Source of the DNA: JACDAN01 sp963802375
GTDB taxonomy: Bacteria > Actinomycetota > Thermoleophilia > Gaiellales > Gaiellaceae
DNA length: 64,000 bases
Reading direction: 5' to 3'
Assembly: GCA_963802375.1 (NCBI GenBank)
Contig: CAWDIJ010000009.1
Location: 1 to 64,000 of the forward strand
Under the pieces are notes generated by a model that was given only the letters and a program-made list of their open reading frames with translations, ran no database searches and was not told where the DNA came from. The position numbers and the translations under genes were made by a program. This document shows positions 26,614-35,073 of the stretch, in pieces. Position 1 is the first letter of the stretch. The number at the start of each line of letters is the position of its first letter.

Positions 26614-27160
26614 GCTGAACATCCCGCCTCACCACGACCCCTCGTGCTGGGGCTGCGGCGACAACCCGACGGGAATCCACCTCCCGAGCCCCGTGCGCGA
26701 GGGCGCACGGACGTACGAGGCGCGGTTCTCGTTCGGCGAGCAGCACCAGGCCGGGCCGGGGTTCGTCCACGGCGGGCTCGTCGCCGCCGCGCTCGACGAG
26801 GCCGCCGGCCTGCTCGCGACCTGGTACCGCTTTCCCTCGGTGACCACAAAGCTGGCCGTCCGCTACCGGCGACCGGCGCACATCAACCGCGAGCTGACGA
26901 TTCGCGCCGAGCTCGCCGCGGACGACGGCCGGCGAATCGACATCGAGGCCCACCTGCTGGACGGCGGGCAGTCACTGGCGGATGCCAAAGGAACCTGGGC
27001 CCACGTCCCGCTCGAGCACTTCCTCCAGACTCGCGGAGGGACGCGCCGCCGGCGAAGCGTGGAGAGAGCGGCTTCAGGACGCTCCTTGACGCGGCAAGGG
27101 CTCTTGCACCTACCCTGGGTCAGTCCGGCCCGCGACGAAAGGAGGCGCCTTGACAACTGA
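26600..27160 (+). CDS. Hotdog-fold thioesterase (PaaI/4HBT-like)
   Basis: The 186-residue protein has the CWGCGDNPTGIHL opening and GFVHGGLVAAALDEAAGL, the helix that carries the catalytic acid in acyl-CoA thioesterases. GTG at 26600 overlaps the reductase stop by 14 bases, so they are co-translated; it may hydrolyse an acyl-CoA related to that pathway. The last 40 residues are Arg-rich and contain the promoter and leader for the next gene, so the functional domain probably ends near residue 140. Confidence 0.8.
   Translation: MGSAELNIPPHHDPSCWGCGDNPTGIHLPSPVREGARTYEARFSFGEQHQAGPGFVHGGLVAAALDEAAGLLATWYRFPSVTTKLAVRYRRPAHINRELTIRAELAADDGRRIDIEAHLLDGGQSLADAKGTWAHVPLEHFLQTRGGTRRRRSVERAASGRSLTRQGLLHLPWVSPARDERRRLDN
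27086..27116 (+). promoter_or_regulatory. Possible promoter for the rsgA leader
   Basis: TTGACG (27086-27091) and TACCCT (27111-27116) are spaced by 19 bases inside the 3' end of the thioesterase frame. They would place transcript starts shortly before the leader peptide. The spacing is longer than ideal. Confidence 0.35.
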
Positions 27161-27200
27161 GCTTGATCGCCTCTTCACTCGCAGGGCCTGCCTGAACTAG
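27150..27200 (+). CDS. Leader peptide upstream of rsgA
   Basis: AAAGGAGG at 27138-27145 sits four bases before TTG, which opens a 16-residue frame (MTTELDRLFTRRACLN, stop TAG). The ribosome site is as good as any in the window, although the product is too short to be an enzyme. The downstream codons lie inside the left arm of a hairpin, so ribosome position on this frame would decide which hairpin forms. Cys is the only unusual residue near the end. Confidence 0.55.
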   Translation: MTTELDRLFTRRACLN

Positions 27201-27250
27201 CTCAGCTCCGGTCCTGCGAGACGCAGTTCCCCGTCCTTGCAGGAAAGGAG
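27178..27250 (+). promoter_or_regulatory. Attenuator-like alternative hairpins before rsgA
   Basis: Arm A (27178-27185) pairs with arm B (27213-27220) over eight bases. The same arm B, as 27212-27217, can instead pair with arm C (27239-27244), which abuts the rsgA ribosome site AAAGGAG at 27244-27250. The two structures exclude each other, and arm A lies inside the leader peptide. A ribosome stalled there would free B to pair with C and mask the site. Confidence 0.5.
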
Positions 27251-27255
27251 ACAGC

Positions 27256-28314
27256 TTGCAGTACCCACGACTCGCGCAGCTCGGCTGGAACGACGAGCTC
27301 GCGGCGGAATTCAGTTCGCACGACGGCCTCGAGCCCGGCCGCGTCGCGGTCCAGCACCGCGGCGCCTGGGAGGTCGCGACCGAGACAGAGGACGTCCTGG
27401 TGGAGATCACCGGGCGGCTTCGCCATGCCGCTGACCAGGGAGAGCTCCCGGTCGTCGGCGACTGGGTCGGCATCCGCGACGGGCAGATCGACGTCGTCCT
27501 GCCGCGCCGGAGCAAGTTCTCGCGCAAGACGCCCTTCACGGAGGTGTCCGAACAGGTGCTGGTGGCCAACGTCGACGTGGCCTTTCTCGTCATGGGCCTC
27601 GACGAGCGGGACTTCAGCATCCGCCGGCTCGAGCGCTATCTGACAACCGCCTGGGAAGGCGGCGCGACACCGGTGATCGTGCTGAACAAGGCCGACCTCG
27701 CGACCGACCTCGACGGCGCTGTCGCCGAGACCGAGTCCGTTGCCTTCGGCGTGCCCGTCCACGTGGCCACCGCAGTGGCCGCCGAAGGTGTCGACGTGCT
27801 CCTCCCCTATCTCGCCGGAGCGAAGACCGGCGTGCTGCTGGGCTCATCCGGCGTCGGGAAGTCGACGCTGATCAACGCGCTGCTGGGCGAGGGCGGCTCC
27901 AGACCGGCGAGCGTCCGGTCGGACGGCCGCGGCCGCCACACCACCAGCCACCGCGAACTGCTCGTCCTGCCCGGAGGCGGCGTGCTCATCGACACGCCCG
28001 GGCTGCGCGAGCTGCAGCTCTGGGAGACCGACGGCGGGCTCGACAAGGCCTTCGCGGACATCGCCGAACTGGTGACCGAGTGCAAGTTCTCGGACTGCGC
28101 GCACGACACCGAGCCGGGCTGCGCCGTCCGCGCGGCGCTCGCCGACGGGACACTGCCGGCCGACCGGTGGGAGAGCTACCTCAAGCTCCAGCGCGAGCTG
28201 GCACACCTCGAGCGGAAGCTCGATCCGCGGCTGCGATCGGAGGAGCGGAAGAGGTGGGCCGCGTTCTCGAAGTCCCAGCGTCAGCGGATGAAGGTCATCA
28301 ACAAGAAGCGTTGA
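27256..28314 (+). CDS. rsgA: Ribosome small subunit-dependent GTPase A
   Basis: The 352-residue circularly permuted GTPase has an OB-fold N-terminus, G4 LNKAD near residue 144, then G1 GSSGVGKST near 197 and G3 DTPGLRE near 247. Zinc ligands follow in ECKFSDCAHDTEPGC. It assists late 30S maturation and acts in stringent-response control. TTG at 27256 is preceded by AAAGGAG. Expression may be controlled by the leader described just upstream. Confidence 0.93.
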   Translation: MQYPRLAQLGWNDELAAEFSSHDGLEPGRVAVQHRGAWEVATETEDVLVEITGRLRHAADQGELPVVGDWVGIRDGQIDVVLPRRSKFSRKTPFTEVSEQVLVANVDVAFLVMGLDERDFSIRRLERYLTTAWEGGATPVIVLNKADLATDLDGAVAETESVAFGVPVHVATAVAAEGVDVLLPYLAGAKTGVLLGSSGVGKSTLINALLGEGGSRPASVRSDGRGRHTTSHRELLVLPGGGVLIDTPGLRELQLWETDGGLDKAFADIAELVTECKFSDCAHDTEPGCAVRAALADGTLPADRWESYLKLQRELAHLERKLDPRLRSEERKRWAAFSKSQRQRMKVINKKR

Positions 28315-28371
28315 GCTAGGGCGTGGCTCGCAAGCCGGTGCGACCGGCGTGATGCCGACCGGCGTGTGGCG

Positions 28372-29877
28372 ATGACCGAGCATGCGGTGGTGATTGCCGG
28401 CGGAGGCCCGACGGGGCTGATGTTGGGGGGCGAGCTGGCGTTGGCGGGCGTCGACGTCGCCATCGTCGAGCGACGCGCCAGCCAGGACCTCCCCGGTTCG
28501 CGCGCGGGCGGTCTGCACTCACGCACCATCGAGGTCCTCGATCAGCGCGGCATCGCCGATCGCTTCCTGGCGGAGGGGCAGACGGCGCAGGTCGCGGCAT
28601 TCGCCGGGACCCCGTTGGACATCAGCGACTTCCCCACGCGGCACCCATACGGGCTCGGGCTGTGGCAGAACCACATCGAGCGCATACTCGCCGGCTGGGT
28701 CGACGAGCTCGAGGTGCCGATCTATCGCGAACGTGAAGTGACGGGGTTCGTGCAGGACGGCACCGGGGTCGACGTCGAGGTGGCCGACGGCCGGCCGTTC
28801 AGGGCGGAGTACCTCGTCGGGTGCGACGGCGGACGGAGCGTGGTCCGCAAGGCAGCAGGCATCGGGTTCTCCGGGTGGGATCCCACGACCAGCTTCCTGA
28901 TCGCCGAGGTCGAGCTGGCCGAGGAGCCGCAATGGGGCGTCCACCACGACGCCGTCGGCAGGCATGCGTTCGGCAAGGTGGAGTACGTGATCGACGCGGA
29001 GGGCAAGGTGCGCTATACGCGGGATGCGGGGCCGGCGGGGGTCATGGTGACCGAGCAGCACCTCGGACCCACCGACGAACCCACCCTGCGCGACCTCAGC
29101 GAGGCGCTCATCGCCGTCTGGGGAACCGACTACGGGGTCCACAGTCCCACCTGGATCTCCAGGTTCACCGATACGGCCCGCCAGGCGGATGCGTATCGCG
29201 ACCGGCGGGTGCTGCTGGCCGGCGACGCCGCGCACGTGCATAACCCGGTGGGCGGCCAGGGCCTCAATACCGGCGTGCAGGATGCGGTGAACCTGGGCTG
29301 GAAGCTCGCCCAGGTGGTCAAGGAGACATCGCCGGACACCCTCCTGGACACGTACCACGCCGAGCGCCACCCGGTCGCTGCCCGGGTGCTGCGCGACACG
29401 ATCGCGCAAGTCTCGCTGTTCCGCCCTGACGAGCGGGTCAAGACCTTGGGCGACACCATTGCCGAGCTCCTCACGATGGACGAGCCGCGCAGGCGATTCG
29501 CCGCGAGGATGTCTGGCCTGGACATCCACTACGACCTCGGCGAGGGGCATCCGCTGCTCGGACGCCGCATGCCCGATCTCGACGTGGTCACCGCCAACGG
29601 CCCGCTGCGGGTCTTCACCTTCCTCCACGATGCCCGGCCGGTGCTACTCAATCTCGGTGACCCCGGCGGTTTCGACATCACTCCGTGGGCAGGTCGGGTT
29701 CAGTTGATCGACGGCAAGTACGTTGGTCCGTGGGAGCTTCCGGTACTCGGTGCGGTTGCTGCTCCCACCGCCGTGTTGATTCGGCCCGACGGATATGTGG
29801 CCTGGGTGGGGGACGGAACCCAGCTGGGGCTTGCTGAGGCGCTAACCACTTGGTTCGGGCCGCCTACCGCGGCATAG
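28372..29877 (+). CDS. FAD-dependent aromatic monooxygenase, rifampicin-monooxygenase-like
   Basis: The 501-residue flavoprotein has the GxGxxG motif IAGGGPTGLMLGGELAL, YLVGCDGGRSVVRKAAG (DG motif) and LAGDAAHVHNPVGGQGLN (GD motif). Rox-like sections are GTDYGVHSPTWISRFTDTAR, YDLGEGHPLLGRRM and VLIRPDGYVAWVG. Rox enzymes hydroxylate rifamycins and confer resistance; other relatives attack phenols. ATG 28372 is preferred to GTG 28366. It converges on an MFS pump gene, a plausible detoxification pair. Confidence 0.85.
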   Translation: MTEHAVVIAGGGPTGLMLGGELALAGVDVAIVERRASQDLPGSRAGGLHSRTIEVLDQRGIADRFLAEGQTAQVAAFAGTPLDISDFPTRHPYGLGLWQNHIERILAGWVDELEVPIYREREVTGFVQDGTGVDVEVADGRPFRAEYLVGCDGGRSVVRKAAGIGFSGWDPTTSFLIAEVELAEEPQWGVHHDAVGRHAFGKVEYVIDAEGKVRYTRDAGPAGVMVTEQHLGPTDEPTLRDLSEALIAVWGTDYGVHSPTWISRFTDTARQADAYRDRRVLLAGDAAHVHNPVGGQGLNTGVQDAVNLGWKLAQVVKETSPDTLLDTYHAERHPVAARVLRDTIAQVSLFRPDERVKTLGDTIAELLTMDEPRRRFAARMSGLDIHYDLGEGHPLLGRRMPDLDVVTANGPLRVFTFLHDARPVLLNLGDPGGFDITPWAGRVQLIDGKYVGPWELPVLGAVAAPTAVLIRPDGYVAWVGDGTQLGLAEALTTWFGPPTAA

Positions 29878-29904
29878 CGCACTGGAGTTCTTAGGAGGCA
29901 CGTC

Positions 29905-31134
29905 CTAGGCGGACACGGGCTCCACATCCCGACGCCGCAGGCTGCGGACCTCGTCGACCAACAACACGAGCGCAGTCGCCGCGATGATCACAAGCGCCGA
30001 CGCAACGAGCGTCTCGGCGGTGCCGATGGTGTCCGCCACCGGACCGGCGACCGCGGCGCCCAGCGGGATGACGACGTAAGACCCAAGGGCATCGTAGGAG
30101 TAGACCCGCGAGAGCTGCTCCGAGGAGATCTCCTGTTGCATCGTGACGTCCCAGAGCACGCCGAAGAGCTCGACCCCCACTCCAGACGCGAAGGCCGCCG
30201 CAGCGATGACCACGACCGGTGCAGGTGGGGCCAGCAACACGATCGGCAGGGCGGTCGGGAAGATCGCCAGTGTCGCGACGAGGAGCATCCGCGAAGGGCG
30301 GTAGCGCAGGGTCACGACGCCGCCGAACACGAACCCCGCCGCCTGCGCGGCAACGATGAAGCCCCAGGCGGCTGCTCCGCCGAGCTCGTTCTCGGCAACG
30401 ATCGGTCCGAGCACCGACCAGACGCCGACGATCGCCGCGTTGACGAAGGCGAACTGGACCACGATCCCCCAGAGCCACGACCGAGACCGGAACGCGTCCC
30501 AGCCTTCCCGCAGCTCCCGGAAGAAGTCGCGGTCGGGCAGCGTCAGGTCGCGGGGGATCCGGAGCGCGAGGAGGAGCGCCGCACCGGCGAAGTAGGTGGC
30601 CGCGTCGAATGCGAGCGACCAGCCCGACCCGATCGTGGCAACGAGGATGCCTCCTGCGGCCGCGCCGAAGATCAGCGTCCCGTTGCGGGAGAGGCGAAGC
30701 AGCGCGTTCGCCTCCTGGAGCAGCCGGGCGCTCACCGTTTGCGGGACGATTCCCTGGGACGCAGGGAAGAAGAACGCGGTCGCCGTACCGCGCACCAGCT
30801 GCAGTGCGACCAGGTGCCAGATCTCCGCAGCGCCGGTGAGCACGAGCACCGCGATCGCCGCCTGCGCCGCCCCGGCGATCGAGTCGGACACGACCATGAC
30901 GTGATGGCGCGGGAGCCGGTCGGCCCAGATCCCTCCGACGAGGATGAAAACGATCTGCGGCAGCGTGCTGGCGGCAACGACGAGCCCGAGATCCGTCGCG
31001 GAGCCACCGATGTCCAGCACAGCGAAGGCGAGCGCGATCGGCGCGAAAGCGGACCCGAAGAGGGACACCGTTCGCCCGAGGAAGAGCAGCCGGAAGTCCC
31101 GCTCAGCGAGCGGGCTCAGGGCAGCGCGCAGCAC
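29905..31134 (-). CDS. MFS transporter
   Basis: The 409-residue twelve-helix protein opens LSPLAERDFRLLFLGRTVSL and has the motif A loop GGIWADRLPRHHVM near residue 62. It belongs to the same EntS/MFS_3 group as the protein at 1715, usually drug or siderophore exporters. The start is GTG at 31134. It lies tail-to-tail with the monooxygenase gene. Confidence 0.88.
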   Translation of the reverse strand: MLRAALSPLAERDFRLLFLGRTVSLFGSAFAPIALAFAVLDIGGSATDLGLVVAASTLPQIVFILVGGIWADRLPRHHVMVVSDSIAGAAQAAIAVLVLTGAAEIWHLVALQLVRGTATAFFFPASQGIVPQTVSARLLQEANALLRLSRNGTLIFGAAAGGILVATIGSGWSLAFDAATYFAGAALLLALRIPRDLTLPDRDFFRELREGWDAFRSRSWLWGIVVQFAFVNAAIVGVWSVLGPIVAENELGGAAAWGFIVAAQAAGFVFGGVVTLRYRPSRMLLVATLAIFPTALPIVLLAPPAPVVVIAAAAFASGVGVELFGVLWDVTMQQEISSEQLSRVYSYDALGSYVVIPLGAAVAGPVADTIGTAETLVASALVIIAATALVLLVDEVRSLRRRDVEPVSA

Positions 31135-31165
31135 CGGCCTACGCTACATCGGGCGCCGAGGCGCG

Positions 31166-31382
31166 CTACTCGTACTGCAGCGCCTCGAGGACGTTGAGCC
31201 TCGAGGCGCGACGCGCCGGGAAGATCGCGGCCACGATCCCGACGTAGACCGCCGCGATGGCGAAAACAATCAGCTGCGCGACGGGAAGCGTGAAGTTGAT
31301 GAAGTCCACCCGCGCCACGAGCAAGGCGCCGAGAATCGGCAGCGACCCCGTCCGGGCACTGCTCGCGAACTGGGCCGCTGGG
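31166..31382 (-). pseudogene. FtsX/MacB-type ABC permease, C-terminal stub
   Basis: Reading the minus strand to the TAG at 31166-31168 gives FTLPVAQLIVFAIAAVYVGI followed by PARRASRLNVLEALQYE. That is the last transmembrane helix and tail of a MacB/LolC-type permease. Upstream of about 31330 the family pattern is lost, and no start exists before the stop of the neighbouring gene at 31383. Only a 3' remnant survives, probably after a deletion. Confidence 0.75.
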
Positions 31383-31946
31383 TTAGCGGTGCCGGCGGTA
31401 CTCCAGCTCGACGATCCCGTTGCTGGAGGCGGTGCTGGAGACCAGGTCGAGCCGGTAGGACTTGGGGACGTCGTCGAACAGCCGGGTGCCCTCGCCCGCC
31501 ACGTAGGGGAACAAGGACAGCTGGAACTCGTCGATCAGGTCGAGCCGCATGAGGGACCGCCAGAAGCTGACGCCGCCCCAGACCACGATGTAGCCGTCGC
31601 CGCCAAGCCTGAGCTTGTCGATCTCTTCTGCCGTGTCACCAGCGGCGATCGTGGTATTGGCCCAGTCGGCCGTCCTCAGGGTCCGGGAGAAGACGACCTT
31701 GCGCCCGGCGTTCAGGATGTCGGCGAACGGGTGGTCGGTGGACGTCGTCATGGACCCGGCGATGGCCTCGTAGGCGGTGCGGCCCATGATGTGCGCGTAA
31801 GCGCTCTGGAGAAAGTCGAGTTGCGCGGGGTCGTCGGGCTCACGGTTTTCGGGCAGGTCGAAGCAGAACTTCCAAAACTCGGTGCCCTCGTCGGCGAGGA
31901 GGCCGTCGAGCGAGTAGTTGAACACGGTCGCTATGAGCTTCCGCAT
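31383..31946 (-). CDS. RibD C-terminal/dihydrofolate reductase-like protein 1
   Basis: The 187-residue protein has MRKLIATVFNYSLDGLLADE, the nucleotide-binding IMGRTAYEAI near residue 55, VVFSRTLRTADWANT and YIVVWGGVSFWRSLM. The family uses NADPH to reduce pterin or deazaflavin-like substrates; the true substrate is unknown. It is one of three related genes within 2.2 kb. The start ATG has GGAGG just upstream. Confidence 0.88.
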   Translation of the reverse strand: MRKLIATVFNYSLDGLLADEGTEFWKFCFDLPENREPDDPAQLDFLQSAYAHIMGRTAYEAIAGSMTTSTDHPFADILNAGRKVVFSRTLRTADWANTTIAAGDTAEEIDKLRLGGDGYIVVWGGVSFWRSLMRLDLIDEFQLSLFPYVAGEGTRLFDDVPKSYRLDLVSSTASSNGIVELEYRRHR

Positions 31947-32192
31947 GATCAGACCTCCTTGGTCTCGGGTCGTCTGGGGACACCGTGCTTGCTAGAAGAA
32001 CGTGCCTGTTCCGTGCCGCAGCACTCGCGTGCCCGCGGCGTCTGTGGCTTGTCGCTAGTCCTTCAGACGCCACTGCCGCCCGGAAGTCATCGGTGCCCGG
32101 TCAAGCACCCCGACTCCGAGGGCGCTCACTTGCGCCAGTGTTCACAAACCACGCCTGAGTCCGGCGAGACACTGATGGCTCGGACGGCGGTC

Positions 32193-32756
32193 TCAGTCCG
32201 GCTCGTCGCGGGTCTGCCTGTAGCGCTCGTAGATCACGCGCGAGCCGAACGTTCTGGTTTCGACCAGGTCTAGCGGGACCACCTCGGTAACCGGCGGCAG
32301 GAACGGCGTGCCTCCACCGACGACGACCGGAACGCGGAACATGCGCAGCTCGCCGACGAGGCCGAGCTCGATCGCTGCCGAAGCCAGGCCGGCTCCGCCG
32401 ATCGAGACGTCCTTGTCCGTCGCGGCGATCGCCGCAGCGACCTCCTCGGCCACCGACCCTTCGGCAAGCCGGGCATTCCCTTGGACGCTGTCAAGCGTGC
32501 GGCTGAAGACGACCTTCGGGATAGCGCACCAGACGTCGGCGAACACGTCCGAGAGCTCGTTGTCGCGCATCGAAGGATCCGTCTCCCACGGAAGCATGGT
32601 CTCGTACAGCCTGCGGCCCAACAGATAGCCGCCGAGCTCGCGTACCTGCGAGATGTGGAAACGGAAGAGCTCCTCGCTAGGGACCGTCCACCCAAACTCG
32701 CCCTCGCGGTCGGCGATAAGGCCGTCCACCGAGACGCTCATCGAGTAGATCAGCAT
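32193..32756 (-). CDS. RibD C-terminal/dihydrofolate reductase-like protein 2
   Basis: The 187-residue protein opens MLIYSMSVSVDGLIADREGE, with GGYLLGRRLYETM near residue 41, KVVFSRTLDSVQGNARL and VSIGGAGLASAAIELGLVGE. It has the same fold as its neighbours at 31383 and 32936, with the substrate pocket facing a different loop pattern. It is separated from both by about 180-250 bases without genes. Confidence 0.87.
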   Translation of the reverse strand: MLIYSMSVSVDGLIADREGEFGWTVPSEELFRFHISQVRELGGYLLGRRLYETMLPWETDPSMRDNELSDVFADVWCAIPKVVFSRTLDSVQGNARLAEGSVAEEVAAAIAATDKDVSIGGAGLASAAIELGLVGELRMFRVPVVVGGGTPFLPPVTEVVPLDLVETRTFGSRVIYERYRQTRDEPD

Positions 32757-32935
32757 CGCTCCGAGCTTATTGCAGCGATCCTGGGCTGCCCAAGCGTCTG
32801 TCGCCAGAGAGGCAGTCGGGGATTAACACAGCTCTGTAGTCACGCCGAGGACTCTCGTCTGGGCCAGCGCTCAGGAATGTCCCCTGAGCCGTCGAAGCTC
32901 GCTGAGTAGCCGAGGCATGTGGTTCCGAGCAGGTC

Positions 32936-33535
32936 TTACGACGTGTGCACGGGATAGCGCAGATGCGTGACGCCCACACCGGTGACGACTGTCGGATTCC
33001 CGAGGACGGCCGGTGTGTTCGCGAGGTGGTCGAACAGCCGCACTCCTGCGCCTAGCAACACGGCAGCCAGATCGATGTGGATCTCGTCGAGCAGCCCGAA
33101 GTCCAGGCACTGCTGGATCGTTTGGGCGCCGTGCACTCCCACGGACTTCGGCCCGGCAGCCGATTTCGCCCGGGCAACGGCGCTTTCGATGCCGTCGGTG
33201 ACGAACTGGACTGTCGAGTCGGGCCGTGGCCAGCCGTCGGGCACGTGGTGGGTGGCGACGAAAGCGGGAATATCCCACGGGTGCTGGCCGCCCCAGCCGT
33301 CGGCGCGCTCGAACGTGCGCCGACCGGTGAGCATGGCGCCGACCTCAGCCTGCAAGCCTCTCAGGTGGTCGGCGCTCGGCGCCGAGACGTGGAACGTCAT
33401 GCCGGATGTCGTGCTCGCTGTGGGGACCCCGACGTCGCCCGAGAAGTACCAGTCGAAAACCTCGGCGACTCCGTCGTTCGCGTCGGCGACGTACCCGTCG
33501 AGTGACATCGACATGATTGCGACCACCTTGGTCAT
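32936..33535 (-). CDS. RibD C-terminal/dihydrofolate reductase-like protein 3
   Basis: The 199-residue protein opens MTKVVAIMSMSLDGYVADAN, with GAMLTGRRTFERADGWGGQH, then SVGVHGAQTIQQCLDFGLLDE and VLLGAGVRLFDHL. ATG 33535 has GGAG eight bases upstream and aligns with the family start; a longer frame from further upstream adds a non-conserved Arg-rich stretch. It is the longest of the three paralogues. Confidence 0.87.
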   Translation of the reverse strand: MTKVVAIMSMSLDGYVADANDGVAEVFDWYFSGDVGVPTASTTSGMTFHVSAPSADHLRGLQAEVGAMLTGRRTFERADGWGGQHPWDIPAFVATHHVPDGWPRPDSTVQFVTDGIESAVARAKSAAGPKSVGVHGAQTIQQCLDFGLLDEIHIDLAAVLLGAGVRLFDHLANTPAVLGNPTVVTGVGVTHLRYPVHTS

Positions 33536-33728
33536 GGTGCAGCTCCATCGACGGAGACGAGCGTCAGTCGTCGGTTTCATGGGTTCGACCTTTCTCTCGT
33601 GGTGGTCTTTCTCGTTACGACCGCACCGAGGCGCGGATCTCATCGGTCGCAGCAGAGTCCGTCGGGCCGGACGAGCTCTGCCCCTGAGCGAGCGTCGGCG
33701 ACTGCGTCCATGTGATTTGCATGCGGCC

Positions 33729-34092
33729 GTGCGCGAGTTGCAGCCGGGTCTGTGGCATTGGGAGGCACCACACCCGGACTGGTCGGGGCCTGAGAACTAT
33801 GCGCTTCGCCAGCGTCTTGTGGCGAGAGCTGAGACACCGAGTAAGGCAGGAGTGGTGTCGTCCTATGCGATCGACGACGGCGACCAGTTGCTGCTGTTCG
33901 ATCCGCTGGCCGCGCCGAGAGAGATCGTCGAGCTAGGGCCTCGAGATCCCGCCCGAGTGGTTACCTGACGGGGTGACGCCCAAGCAGGTCAGCGAGGGGT
34001 TGCGCCCGCTGCTCGAGCGGCCGGTCGAGCACGTGCTCGCGACCCACGGCGGCCCGACCGACCGAGCCGCCCTCGAGCGCGCTCTCGCCTAG
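33729..34092 (+). pseudogene. Metallo-beta-lactamase-fold hydrolase with its middle deleted
   Basis: The first part reads VRELQPGLWHWEAPHPDW, later VSSYAIDDGDQLLLFDPLAA, a typical N-terminus of a small MBL-fold family. From about 33945 a different frame reads LEIPPEWLPDGVTPKQVSEG, then ERPVEHVLATHGGPTDRAAL with a normal stop at 34092. The metal-binding middle, roughly 100 residues, is missing between them. It is non-functional. Confidence 0.7.
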
Positions 34093-34109
34093 CCGCTACT
34101 CCGTGGTAG

Positions 34110-34243
34110 CGGCGCGAGTGGTCGACTCTCGGCCTCTGAGCGAGTCGCAACGTGTCCACGACCAGGTGCCCCTGCGGGCCGGCTCGGCCAGGGCCGTTCG
34201 ACTTCCCCGTCCCGGACATCCCCGTCACCAGCACCACCGGCAC
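34110..34243 (-). pseudogene. P-loop kinase/ATPase, 5' stub
   Basis: From a GTG at 34243 the minus strand reads MPVVLVTGMSGTGKS, a Walker A start. A shifted frame continues in the same family style (GHLVVDT) and then similarity ends near 34110. It overlaps nothing intact. It is probably the start of a small nucleotide kinase cut by the rearrangement that also hit the preceding MBL gene. Confidence 0.5.
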
Positions 34244-34289
34244 GAGGACACGGTACCCACCCTTATTTCAGGGCTTTGCGCTGTGTAGG

Positions 34290-34360
34290 AGGCGCGGACC
34301 GGAGTCGAACCGGTGTACGAGGCTTTGCAGGCCTCTGCCTAACCACTCGGCCACCGCGCC
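34290..34360 (-). tRNA. tRNA-Cys (GCA)
   Basis: The minus strand gives a full cloverleaf: 7-bp acceptor GGCGCGG/CCGCGCC (34354-34360 with 34291-34297), an anticodon stem GAGGC/GCCTC with loop CTGCAAA (anticodon GCA), and T arm GGTTCGACTCC. The discriminator is U. CCA is not encoded. Confidence 0.95.
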
Positions 34361-34427
34361 GCAGGAGCAGATGGTATCCGCGGGATCGGCGCGTTCGGCC
34401 AGGCCCGAGCCTGGGTAGTGCCCGTGC

Positions 34428-35073
34428 ATGGGCCAGGAGTCGCTCTTCGGGGGCGACGGAGACACCGCCGCCGCCCTGATCCCGCCGAATCCAACCATTC
34501 CTCAGGGTTGCGGAAGCGGCGAAGGGTTGCCGGGCGTGCGACCTCTGGCGCAGCGGCACGCAGACCGTCTTCGGCGAGGGACGAGCCAGGGCCGAGCTGA
34601 TGCTCGTCGGCGAGCAGCCCGGCGACCAGGAGGACCTCGCCGGCCGGCCGTTCGTCGGGCCCGCCGGAAAACTGCTCGACAAGGCCCTCGAGGAAGCCGG
34701 CATCAACCGCGAGCTCGCTTACGTCACCAACGTCGTCAAGCACTTCAAGTGGCAGCCGCGCGGGAAGCGGCGCATCCATCAGAAGCCGAATGCGGCCGAG
34801 ATCGCCGCCTGCCGGCCCTGGCTCGACGCCGAGCTGGCGCTCATCCAGCCCGAGGTGCTCGTCTGCCTCGGTGCGACTGCCGCTCAGGCGCTCCTCGGCC
34901 GCCAGTTTCGGGTCAGCCGCGACCGCGGCGTCCCGGTCGAGTCCGACCTCGCCCCGGTCGTCATGGCGACCGTGCACCCCTCGTCGATTCTGCGGTCGGA
35001 GAACCGCGAAGAGGAGACGGCCCTTTTCGTGGAGGATCTGCGACGGGTCGCGGAGGCCCTTCGAGCCGCCTGA
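34428..35073 (+). CDS. UdgX-type uracil-DNA binding/glycosylase protein, frameshift near the N-terminus
   Basis: The core reads VGEQPGDQEDLAGRPFVGPA, then GKRRIHQKPNAAEIAACRPW and VVMATVHPSSILR. The KRRIH insertion is the mark of UdgX, a family 4-like UDG with an Fe-S cluster that becomes covalently bound to uracil DNA through this His. The N-terminal segment from ATG 34428 (MGQESLFGGDGD) and the cysteine segment (GCRACDLWRSGTQTVFGEG) are in different frames, switching between about 34480 and 34530; the span is one base over a multiple of three. ATG 34600 would start inside the domain. Error or recent mutation are both possible. Confidence 0.78.
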
